Source: Nonomuraea cypriaca
Lineage (GTDB): Bacteria; Actinomycetota; Actinomycetes; Streptosporangiales; Streptosporangiaceae
DNA: 48,849 bases
NCBI RefSeq assembly: GCF_015645445.1
Contig: NZ_JADOGI010000062.1
Location: 1-48,849, forward strand
Direction of reading: 5' to 3'
Numbering within the stretch: position 1 is the stretch's first letter; the number at the start of each line of letters is the position of its first letter. The notes under the pieces are model-generated. The model was not told where the DNA came from. It did not search any database and saw only the letters and a list, made by a program, of their open reading frames with translations. Below are positions 43,105-48,849 of this stretch, piece after piece. The translations under genes were made by a program, and so were the position numbers.

Positions 43105-43638
43105 TTAATCGTCGCTGTCGTCCTTGCTGGGAAAAAGCATCTGGCAGACCTCGAGGTACAAGGTCTCCGGATACGGAATGTACTCGACCGTTGACAGCGC
43201 CTGATCCTGGCCGGCTGATTCGAGGATGAACTCACCGTAACCGAGCATGCGCCCAAGCAGAGATCTCTGGAAGCTCATGTCGGTGACCTTCCCCAAGGGC
43301 ATCATCGCGACCTTGCGCGTGATCAGGCCCGTGGTCAGCAACATCCGCTTGGACGTCACCACGAAGTAATCGACCGACCACTCCGCGACTTTCCATACGA
43401 AACGGATCAGCAGCAGGAGCCAGAGCCACCAGACCACGACGAGCGCCGTGCCACCCGAGGTGCCCCCGCCGAAGAACCTGCTGAGCAGCCCGGCGATGAT
43501 CAGGCCACCGAAGACCTCGGCGATGGGCCGGAGCAGGATGGCAGGGTGCCGTCGCACCATGAGGACCTGTTGTTCGTGGGGGAGAAGGTAGCGGTTGACC
43601 GACGCCGGAGCAGAGTCCCCGTGGGTCACAAGTCTCAT
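43105..43638 (-). CDS. Membrane protein with bacterial PH-like domain (bPH2/DUF304)
   Basis: A 177-aa protein with two membrane helices (IAEVFGGLIIAGLLSRF and LVVVWWLWLLLLIRFVWKV) followed by a PH-like domain with VDYFVVTSKRMLLTTGLITRKVAMMPLGKVTDMSFQRSLLGRMLGYGEFIL, which fits the YdbS/YdbT bPH2 fold. The acidic tail is SKDDSDD. Function unknown; relatives are common in actinobacteria. Its ATG overlaps the stop of the upstream 52-aa gene by 4 bp. Confidence 0.85.
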   Translation of the reverse strand: MRLVTHGDSAPASVNRYLLPHEQQVLMVRRHPAILLRPIAEVFGGLIIAGLLSRFFGGGTSGGTALVVVWWLWLLLLIRFVWKVAEWSVDYFVVTSKRMLLTTGLITRKVAMMPLGKVTDMSFQRSLLGRMLGYGEFILESAGQDQALSTVEYIPYPETLYLEVCQMLFPSKDDSDD

Positions 43639-43793
43639 GCGAGGCTGTTCACAAATTGGGCCAGCGAGTCGGCCGCGTTGAACACCGTGTCGAACGCCCC
43701 CTTCACCGCATCCGCGGCGTCAGCTGGTCGTGCGAACAGGTAGTACGCAACAAATGCGATACCACCGTATGTGAGGACTTTTTTGACCTGCAC
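43635..43793 (-). CDS. 52-aa membrane protein coupled to the bPH2 gene
   Basis: About 52 residues from GTG 43793, with GGAGG five bases upstream: VQVKKVLTYGGIAFVAYYLF, then ARPADAADAVKGAFDTVFNA and ADSLAQFVNSLA. One membrane helix and a C-terminal amphipathic helix are visible. Its stop overlaps the bPH2 start, so the two are translated together and may act as a pair. I know no named family; an upstream GTG at 43823 is weaker. Confidence 0.72.
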   Translation of the reverse strand: MQVKKVLTYGGIAFVAYYLFARPADAADAVKGAFDTVFNAADSLAQFVNSLA

Positions 43794-43890
43794 TGTCGCC
43801 TCCGTGCCACTAACCCACTCCACCCGCCGTATACATTACCCACCCGGATGCCCGGGTAAAGGTGACTTCAGCGGTATCTTTTGATCTTGC

Positions 43891-44115
43891 TCAGCCACGT
43901 TCGCTGGCCACCAGGGCCAGGACGTGAAGGTGCTTGCGCGCGATGCGTTCGACGAGGCTGGGATGGGCGTAGCCGGTGACCTCCAGCGCGCCGTAGTGCG
44001 CAGCCTCGACGCAACGCGTTACCGTGGTCGTGGAGTGGACACCGGCGAACTCGTCGCGCAGCACCGCCTCCACCTCCGCGTACGGAGTCGGATCCGCCTC
44101 GATGTGATCGCTCAT
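43891..44115 (-). CDS. Small helical protein like the N-terminal domain of actinobacterial tyrosine-phosphatase-like proteins
   Basis: About 74 aa from ATG 44115 with GGAG before it; the longer frame back to 44208 is poor. Predicted helices include AEVEAVLRDEFAGV, TTVTRCVEAAHYGALEV and LVERIARKHLHVLAL. This resembles the three-helix N-terminal domain seen in front of low-molecular-weight phosphatase or arsenate-reductase-like domains, here standing alone. Function unknown. Confidence 0.62.
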   Translation of the reverse strand: MSDHIEADPTPYAEVEAVLRDEFAGVHSTTTVTRCVEAAHYGALEVTGYAHPSLVERIARKHLHVLALVASERG

Positions 44116-44236
44116 CGTGCTCCCCCACGCGCATGCGGAAGTTGCCTTCCTGTCTCTTCGTACCCACTCAACCACAGTATGTAACGAAGAGGCGACTGAG
44201 CGTAGCAATTCAGGTCACACGGGCACCGGCGGAGGA

Positions 44237-44875
44237 TCAGACGACGCCGTAGAGCCGGTCGCCCGCGTCACCGAGGCCGGGCACGATGTAGCCGTGCTCG
44301 TTGAGCCGCTCGTCGAGCGCGGCGGTCACCACGCGGATCGGCCTGCCGGTGTTCGCGAACACCTTGTCCATGTACGCCAGCCCCTCGGGGGCCGCCAGCA
44401 GGCAGATGGCCGTGACGTCCACGGCGCCCCGCTCGAACAGGAACTGCACCGCCGCCGCCAGCGTGCCGCCGGTGGCCAGCATGGGATCGACCACGAAGCA
44501 CTGCCGCCCGGACAGGTCGTCGGGCAGTCGCGTGGCGTACGTCTCCGCCTTCAGCGTGGACTCGTTGCGGACCATGCCCAGGAATCCGACCTCGGCCGTG
44601 GGCAGCAACCGCGTCATGCCGTCGAGCATGCCGAGCCCGGCCCGCAGGATGGGCACGACCAGCGGGTACGGCTTGGCCAGGCGCACGCCCTTGGCGGGCG
44701 AGACGGGCGTGTCGACGGTCACGTCGGTGACGCGCACGTCGCGGGTGGCCTCGTACGCGAGCAACGTCACCAGTTCGTCCGCGAGCCTGCGGAACGTGGG
44801 CGAGTCGGTGCGGACATCGCGCAGCGTGGTGAGCTTGTGAGCCACGAGCGGATGGTCGACGACGAGGGTTTCCAT
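44237..44875 (-). CDS. upp: Uracil phosphoribosyltransferase
   Basis: A 212-aa salvage enzyme that joins uracil to PRPP to make UMP. LAYEATRDVRV, VVPILRAGLGMLDGM, GMVRNESTL and the PRPP-binding FVVDPMLATGGTLAAAV are diagnostic, and AAPEGLAYM closes the site. ATG 44875 fits; no ribosome site is clear upstream. TAGCGT (TAnnnT) ends eight bases before this ATG, so the message may be leaderless. It is divergent from the tadA-associated operon. Confidence 0.93.
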   Translation of the reverse strand: METLVVDHPLVAHKLTTLRDVRTDSPTFRRLADELVTLLAYEATRDVRVTDVTVDTPVSPAKGVRLAKPYPLVVPILRAGLGMLDGMTRLLPTAEVGFLGMVRNESTLKAETYATRLPDDLSGRQCFVVDPMLATGGTLAAAVQFLFERGAVDVTAICLLAAPEGLAYMDKVFANTGRPIRVVTAALDERLNEHGYIVPGLGDAGDRLYGVV

Positions 44876-44910
44876 GGGGAACAACGCTATCTTGTGAAGA
44901 ACGGGCCAGC

Positions 44911-44935
44911 ATCACGTGTGATTGCTTTGATCACA
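44911..44935. promoter_or_regulatory. Alternating ATCAC/GTGAT half-sites between upp and the tadA operon
   Basis: ATCAC-GT-GTGAT (44911-44922) is a 12-bp palindrome, and TGTGAT (44917-44922) pairs with ATCACA (44930-44935). The half-sites look like Crp/FNR-family or GntR targets but do not match the TGTGA-N6-TCACA spacing. Confidence 0.45.
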
Positions 44936-45026
44936 ATTTGGTCGGAGAGGCACACGCCCAGTCGCCGGTTCTGGAACGATTGGGTGCTGGTGATTCTGTC
45001 GTGTCAGAGGTCGGGTGGAGATGGCG

Positions 45027-45536
45027 ATGACAGACGAAGACGCTCTCGACTTCGCCATTGTGGTTTATCGCGAGGACGAGTGCTGGGACGCCGAGCTGCT
45101 GCCTGTCACGCTCACGTCCGACCTGAAGGGGCTGATCCACGCCCTCAGGCAGCAGCCGAGCGAGAGCGGCACCATCGGGCTGGTGGCGGTCGGCGACGAG
45201 TTCTTCGTGGCGCTGCGGGTCCTGGGTGAGCGGGTCGACGTGTTCCTGTCCGACATCGCCGCTTCGTGGGACTTCCCGCTGGCGCGCCAGGTTCTCGACT
45301 ACCTCGACGTGCCCGTGCCCGACGAGGAGGAGCTCGACGAGATCCTCCAGGACGAGGAGACCGTGCTCCCCGCCGGAGATCTGTCGATCTTCGCCGATCT
45401 CGGGTTGGACGAGATGGAGCTGGGCATCCTTTCCGGCGACATTGATCTACTGCCCGAAGACGTGTTGTCCAGCATCGCCGCGCGGCTCGGCTTCTCCGAG
45501 TCGTTCGAGCGTGCCATCGAATCGGTCTTCGGCTGA
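45027..45536 (+). CDS. tRNA adenosine deaminase-associated protein (first copy)
   Basis: A 169-aa acidic protein. ATG 45027 with GGTGGAG six bases upstream is preferred to 45015. It carries ALDFAIVVYREDECWDAELL, then GTIGLVAVGDEFFVALRVLGERVDVFLSDIAASWDFPLARQVLDYL, and a C-terminal acidic half with LPEDVLSSIAARLGFSESFERAIE. The family is recognised by its place before tadA in actinobacteria and has no proven role; a link to the wobble-editing enzyme is inferred. The next gene is its paralogue. Confidence 0.82.
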   Translation: MTDEDALDFAIVVYREDECWDAELLPVTLTSDLKGLIHALRQQPSESGTIGLVAVGDEFFVALRVLGERVDVFLSDIAASWDFPLARQVLDYLDVPVPDEEELDEILQDEETVLPAGDLSIFADLGLDEMELGILSGDIDLLPEDVLSSIAARLGFSESFERAIESVFG

Positions 45537-45553
45537 CCCCCTGGAGCTCGGAC

Positions 45554-46030
45554 ATGGCGTCCAACACCTTTTCTGCGGCTTTTGTGAGGACCTCCGACGG
45601 CTGGAGCGGCGCCGAGGTCGACCTGGGTGGCGCTGAGGTCGTCGATGACTTCGGTGACGCCGTCGTGGAGGCGCTTGGCCTCCTCGGTGACGAGTTGGCC
45701 CTGCTCTGCGTCGAGGTCGAGGACGAGTGGTTCGCCATCGTCCGATACCGGGGCGAGGACGAGCCGCGCGTGTTCCTGTCGGACGCGCACGCTGTGCTCT
45801 CCGACCGTCTGGGCGAGTTGTTCGCCGAGTTCGCGGGGGTGGCCCCCGACAAGGAGAGCAACGGTCTCGGCGTGCGCCCGGCCGGCGATTTCGAGCTGCT
45901 CAGCGACCTGGGCGTGAGCTCGGAGGAGCTGCTCGAGCTGAGCATGGAGGAGGGCATGCTGCCCGCCGACATCCTGTCGGTGATAGCCGAGCGGCTGTCG
46001 TTCGCGGATGAGCTCGACCGGTTGCGGTGA
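45554..46030 (+). CDS. tRNA adenosine deaminase-associated protein (second copy)
   Basis: A 158-aa paralogue of the upstream gene, with the same order: TFSAAFVRTSDGWSGAEVDL, ELALLCVEVEDEWFAIVRYRGEDEPRVFLSDAHAV, and an ending LPADILSVIAERLSFADELDRL matching LPEDVLSSIAARLGFSESFE. GGAG precedes the ATG. Its TGA overlaps the GTG of tadA by 4 bp, which implies coupled expression with the deaminase. Confidence 0.83.
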   Translation: MASNTFSAAFVRTSDGWSGAEVDLGGAEVVDDFGDAVVEALGLLGDELALLCVEVEDEWFAIVRYRGEDEPRVFLSDAHAVLSDRLGELFAEFAGVAPDKESNGLGVRPAGDFELLSDLGVSSEELLELSMEEGMLPADILSVIAERLSFADELDRLR

Positions 46031-46482
46031 CGTACGAGCAAGCCATGCGCCTGGCCCTGGCGGAGGCCGCCACGGCGGCCGCCAGGGGAGAGATCCCGGT
46101 GGGTGCGGTGGTGCTCGATCCGCTCGGCGAGGTGCTGGCCGGGGCGGGCAACGACCGCGAGTCCACCGCCGACCCCACGGCCCACGCCGAGGTCCTCGCC
46201 CTCAGACGGGCCGCGGCGCTGCGCGGGCAGTGGCGGCTGACCGGCTGCACGCTCGTGGTGACGCTGGAGCCCTGCACGATGTGCGCGGGCGCCGCGGTGC
46301 TCGCCAGGGTGGACAGGATCGTGTACGGCGCCGTCGACGAGAAGGGCGGGGCCGTGGGCTCGCTCTGGGACGTCGTACGCGATCGGCGGCTCAACCATCG
46401 GCCCGAGGTCGTCATGGGAGTTCTGGCCGAGGAGTGCTCCGCCGTACTAAAGCGGTTCTTCGCCACCCGGAGGATCCGGTAA
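46027..46482 (+). CDS. tadA: tRNA adenosine(34) deaminase
   Basis: A 151-aa zinc enzyme that converts A34 to inosine in tRNA-Arg(ACG), so that it can read several codons. The cytidine-deaminase-fold motifs are PTAHAEVLALRRA (His zinc ligand and catalytic Glu) and EPCTMCAGA (PCxxC zinc ligands). Starts at GTG 46027. It is followed after 10 bp by a tRNA-Ser gene. Family length is normal. Confidence 0.95.
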   Translation: MTYEQAMRLALAEAATAAARGEIPVGAVVLDPLGEVLAGAGNDRESTADPTAHAEVLALRRAAALRGQWRLTGCTLVVTLEPCTMCAGAAVLARVDRIVYGAVDEKGGAVGSLWDVVRDRRLNHRPEVVMGVLAEECSAVLKRFFATRRIR

Positions 46483-46492
46483 GCTCGTCGGC

Positions 46493-46582
46493 GGTGGTGT
46501 CGCCTAGTGGCCGAGGGCGCACGCCTCGAAAGCGTGTGATGGGGCAACTCATCCGTGGGTTCAAATCCCACCACCACCGCCA
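46493..46582 (+). tRNA. tRNA-Ser(CGA)
   Basis: A 90-nt tRNA with encoded CCA. The acceptor is GGTGGTG/CACCACC, the anticodon stem CACGC/GCGTG holds the loop CTCGAAA (anticodon CGA, codon UCG), and a long variable arm (GATGGGGCAACTCATC) marks a serine tRNA. The T arm is GTGGG-TTCAAAT-CCCAC. The discriminator base is G. Confidence 0.95.
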
Positions 46583-46583
46583 C

Positions 46584-46612
46584 AAGGGCTCCCGAGGCTT
46601 CGGGGGCCCTTT
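46584..46612 (+). terminator. Terminator after tRNA-Ser
   Basis: AAGGGCTCCCGA and TCGGGGGCCCTT pair over 12 bp (one G-U) with a 4-nt loop, followed by TTTC. It would end both the tRNA and the tadA operon, and may also serve the DUF4352 gene whose stop is nearby on the other strand. Confidence 0.8.
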
Positions 46613-46621
46613 CGCGTGGGC

Positions 46622-47410
46622 TCAGTTCAGCCGCCATTCACCCTTCTGCTCGGCGAACCCGCTGTTGAGCGCGAACTGCAGCTTGGCGGGCGTGGCCGAC
46701 TCGGGCAGCTCGAACACGATCATGCCCTTCCTGCTGTCGCCGGTGTTGATCGTGGCCGAGCCGCCGAACGACTCGCCCTCGCGCACGTCCGCGACGATGC
46801 TGGCGCGGTACTGCTGGCCCTCGTTGTCGATCATCCAGGCGCCGTTCGTCGGGGAGTCGCTGTAGACGTCCGTCCCCTTGTTGGTGAGCGTCACCTGAAC
46901 CGCCACGAATCGCTTGCCGCTGTCGGGCTTGATGAAGGTGTTCGCCGAAGTCGCGGTGGAGACCACCTGGTTGACGGTCACGTCGACCTTGAGACCGGGC
47001 TCGATGCCTTCGAGGGTGAGCGTGTCGCCGACCTTGGCCGAAGCCGGCTGCTGTGGGGGCTGCTCCTGCTGTTGTTCGGGCGCCGAGCTGGGCTCTTGTC
47101 CGGGGGCCGAGCTCGGCGGGGTGGTCGGGTCGAGCCGGGCCTGCGGCGCGTCGTCCTCCACGGCCTCCTGTTCGAGCGAGTCGCGGGTGGTCACGCCGGC
47201 CCGATCGGCGGTGGCCACGAAGAACACGGCGCCGCAGCCGCCGAGCAGCAGCAGCGGTAACCCGATGGCCAGCAGCAGGATCACGCCGAGATTGCTCTTC
47301 TTCGGTGGGGGCGGTGGAGGCGGCGGGTAGCCGTAGCCGGGGTGGGTCGGCGGGCCGTAACCGTATCCGTTCTGTGGCTGCTGCCCGGGGGGTTGCTGGG
47401 GATACGACAC
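46622..47410 (-). CDS. DUF4352 family membrane-anchored protein
   Basis: A 262-aa protein. A Pro/Gly/Tyr-rich cytoplasmic start (YPQQPPGQQPQNGYGYG) precedes one membrane helix (LGVILLLAIGLPLLLLGGCGAVFFV), a Glu/Gln/Pro linker, and an immunoglobulin-like DUF4352 domain at the C-terminus with KRFVAVQVTLTNKGTDVYSD and GMIVFELPESATPAKLQF. A Cys in the helix end (GGCGA) is not a lipobox in the right place. Function unknown; the family occurs in secreted proteins. Confidence 0.83.
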   Translation of the reverse strand: MSYPQQPPGQQPQNGYGYGPPTHPGYGYPPPPPPPPKKSNLGVILLLAIGLPLLLLGGCGAVFFVATADRAGVTTRDSLEQEAVEDDAPQARLDPTTPPSSAPGQEPSSAPEQQQEQPPQQPASAKVGDTLTLEGIEPGLKVDVTVNQVVSTATSANTFIKPDSGKRFVAVQVTLTNKGTDVYSDSPTNGAWMIDNEGQQYRASIVADVREGESFGGSATINTGDSRKGMIVFELPESATPAKLQFALNSGFAEQKGEWRLN

Positions 47411-47478
47411 GGCATTTCTCCAAATGATGTTGAAGGACGTTGCTGTGACGCGCGAGACGTCGTACCGGTTGACGCACG

Positions 47479-47512
47479 AAAAAGGGAGCCGCGAATCGCG
47501 ACTCCCTTTTTT
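47479..47512 (-). terminator. Terminator after the 98-aa gene
   Basis: AAAAAGGGAG (47479-47488) and CTCCCTTTTT (47502-47511) pair over 10 bp with inner CGCG stems. On the minus strand it has a T-run, and its symmetric A-run also allows use from the other strand. Confidence 0.82.
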
Positions 47513-47521
47513 CTTCCTTTC

Positions 47522-47818
47522 TCAGTTGGGCAGCTCCAGGACCCTGGCGTGCAGGATCGATCGTTGGTGCAGCGCCGCGCGCAGCGCGCGGTGCAGGCCG
47601 TCCTCCAGGTAGAGCTCGCCCTGCCACTGGACCACGTGCGGGAAGAGGTCCCCGTAGAACGTGGAGTCGGCGGCGAGCAGCGAGTGCAGGTCCAGCATGG
47701 CCTTCGTGGTGATCAACGAGTCGAGCCGGACCTGCCTTGGAGGGATCTGCGCCCACTCGCGGTGCGTCAGACCGTGTTCGGGGTAAGGGCGTCCGTCGCC
47801 GACTAGCTTGAAGATCAC
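47522..47818 (-). CDS. Conserved actinobacterial 98-aa protein, possible ParB/Srx-like fold
   Basis: A 98-aa protein with a conserved look: VGDGRPYPEHGLTHREWAQIPPRQVRLDSLITTK, then WQGELYLEDGLHRALRAALHQRSILHARVLEL. The pattern of a binding strand, then DGxHRAxAA, then a final strand resembles the ParB/sulfiredoxin N-terminal fold, where the DGxHR segment binds nucleotide; I infer this by eye only. It could also be a DNA- or nucleotide-binding regulator. A terminator follows it. Confidence 0.72.
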   Translation of the reverse strand: MIFKLVGDGRPYPEHGLTHREWAQIPPRQVRLDSLITTKAMLDLHSLLAADSTFYGDLFPHVVQWQGELYLEDGLHRALRAALHQRSILHARVLELPN

Positions 47819-47964
47819 CCCCCCGATTTTAGGAGAGAATCCGATTCCTTGCGCTGTTCGGGCGTGTCAGGCCAGATCAGCTTGCAGGAACGCCGTTTAT
47901 ACCGCCGGACTGGAAGGCGCCGGCGGATTCCAGGCGCACGGATTTCGGATAGCGGGCGGATCGG

Positions 47965-48849
47965 CTAGATGCCGCCGGAGAACGTGTCGCATTGCCCGGG
48001 ATCGCCGCTGCCGTAGCCGACGCTGAACCACTTCTCCCGCTGCCGTGACGTGCCGTGCGTGAAGGCGTCAGGGGTCACGCGGCCCTGGGAGCGGCGCTGG
48101 ATGCTGTCGTCGCCCACCGCGGCCGCGGCGCTGAGCGCCTGGTCGATGTCGTTCCTGGAGAACGGCTGGTCGTAGAACCCGGTCGCGACCGCGTTGTGCG
48201 CCCAGATTCCCGCGTAGCAGTCGGCCTGGAGTTCGAGGCGTACCGAGGGACTGTCGGCGCCTGGCCGGTTGTCGCGGTCGATCCTGTTCATGGTGCCGCT
48301 CAGGCTCTGTACGTGGTGACCGTACTCGTGGGCGACCACGTACGCTTGCGCGAACGGGCCGCCCTTGGCGCCGAAATCGCGCTGGAGTGTGTCGAAGAAG
48401 GTCAGGTCGAGGTAGACCCGGCGATCGGCCGGGCAGTAGAAAGGCCCGACGGCGGAGTCGGCCAGGCCGCAGCCGGTGTTGACCTCGCGGGAGAACAGCA
48501 CGGTCTTGGCCGGCACGTAGACGTCGCGGCCGTGCCGCGCGAACGCCTGCCGCCAGTAGGCCTGGATGCTGTTGACCGTGCCGACGACGCGGCAGTCCTC
48601 GGACTGGTCGGCGTCCGCGCCCGTGCGGCAGCGTTCGGCGAGGTTGCCGCTCGGCGAGGCGGCCGTCGGCGGGGCGCTCGGCTGCCTGCCGCCGCCCTGC
48701 CGGCCGTCCTCTTTCCCGGTGAACGGCGAGGGGACGACCCCGAACAGGAAGATCCCGGCCGCCGCCAGGACCAGCAGGAGGCAGCCGCCGCCGCGCCCGC
48801 CGATCGGCAGCAGGCAGCCGCCGCCGGGCATGCCGCCGCCCCCGCCCAC
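47965..48849 (-). CDS. Putative neutral zinc metallopeptidase, N-terminus cut by the window edge
   Basis: At least 294 aa; the frame runs to the last base, so the start is outside. A glycine-rich lead is followed by a membrane helix (GCLLLVLAAAGIFLFGVV), a linker, and a metallopeptidase domain with VVAHEYGHHVQSLSGTMNRID (HEYGH zinc motif) and ELQADCYAGIWAHNAV (third ligand Glu). Four cysteines lie at conserved spots (for example RCRTGADADQSEDCR and GCGLADSAVGPFYCP). It is of the YpfJ/Zn-peptidase type and acts outside the membrane. Substrate unknown. Confidence 0.88.
   Translation of the reverse strand: MGGGGGMPGGGCLLPIGGRGGGCLLLVLAAAGIFLFGVVPSPFTGKEDGRQGGGRQPSAPPTAASPSGNLAERCRTGADADQSEDCRVVGTVNSIQAYWRQAFARHGRDVYVPAKTVLFSREVNTGCGLADSAVGPFYCPADRRVYLDLTFFDTLQRDFGAKGGPFAQAYVVAHEYGHHVQSLSGTMNRIDRDNRPGADSPSVRLELQADCYAGIWAHNAVATGFYDQPFSRNDIDQALSAAAAVGDDSIQRRSQGRVTPDAFTHGTSRQREKWFSVGYGSGDPGQCDTFSGGI

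Noticed and set aside
47819..47964. A small gene between the 98-aa gene and the metallopeptidase
   Set aside because: The open frame there has no ribosome site and Arg-rich low-quality sequence; I see no other feature.

Overview
The window is from a high-GC actinomycete chromosome. GC-rich codons, many GTG starts, MurJ/pseudokinase, tadA-associated and DUF6049 families, and the gene order all fit. A member of Streptosporangiales (Nonomuraea-like) is my guess for the lineage, but sequence alone does not prove it. It is an origin-proximal housekeeping region followed by more variable genes. Two clusters that lie on opposite sides of oriC in Mycobacterium tuberculosis are close together here, as I recall they also are in Streptomyces: the sigM-murJ-CCA transferase cluster (Rv3907c-Rv3912 type) and the ino1-padR-ponA-rpsF-ssb-rpsR-rplI-dnaB cluster (Rv0046c-Rv0058 type). 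dnaA and oriC are not in the window.

Layout. 1-7,600 (minus strand): an operon reading DUF6049 protein, MurJ flippase, pseudokinase, ECF sigma factor, anti-sigma factor, with a YbaK-domain gene upstream. 7,700-11,150: CCA-adding enzyme (+), an MFS transporter (-) and IPP isomerase (+), closed by a 19-bp inverted repeat. 11,156-12,838 (-): a PadR regulator with a palindromic operator, then inositol-phosphate synthase. 12,972-18,414 (+): DUF5318 protein, a class A PBP and two polytopic glycosyltransferases coupled by 4-bp overlaps. 18,478-19,871: endonuclease IV, an unlisted 59-aa membrane protein and a small membrane protein. 20,053-21,901 (+): rpsF-ssb-rpsR-rplI, with a probable S6:S18 autoregulatory leader before rpsF and a series of small hairpins between ssb and rpsR. 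22,187-27,469: a polar amino-acid ABC transporter, an APC permease and a MATE exporter. 27,753-31,148 (+): dnaB interrupted by two inteins.

31,232-40,444 holds small regulatory units: aldo-keto reductase/TetR, a universal stress protein, SoxR, Lrp, an SMP-30 lactonase, a drug-type ABC exporter with a divergent two-component system, and a second beta-clamp (DnaN-like) gene. 40,422-44,115 (-) holds MarR, FadR-type GntR and XRE-TPR regulators plus small membrane and helical proteins. 44,237-48,849 holds upp (-), two tandem tadA-associated genes, tadA and tRNA-Ser(CGA) (+), then a DUF4352 lipid-anchored or membrane protein, a conserved 98-aa protein and a zinc metallopeptidase cut by the window edge (all -).

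The strongest unusual object is dnaB. Intein 1 splits Walker A between Lys225 and the next extein residue; it carries the Ala1/Trp/Cys/Thr set of class 3 inteins and a dead, partly deleted homing endonuclease. Intein 2 sits at the ESG/SIEQ site, keeps an intact LAGLIDADG pair, has Lys instead of the usual penultimate His, and shifts to lower GC in its second half. Other signals worth checking are the rpsF leader, the hairpin array, the SD-enclosing stem before the universal stress gene, DnaA-box-like sites before dnaB, and the altered C-terminus of the second beta clamp. I see no CRISPR array, rRNA, IS element or prophage.
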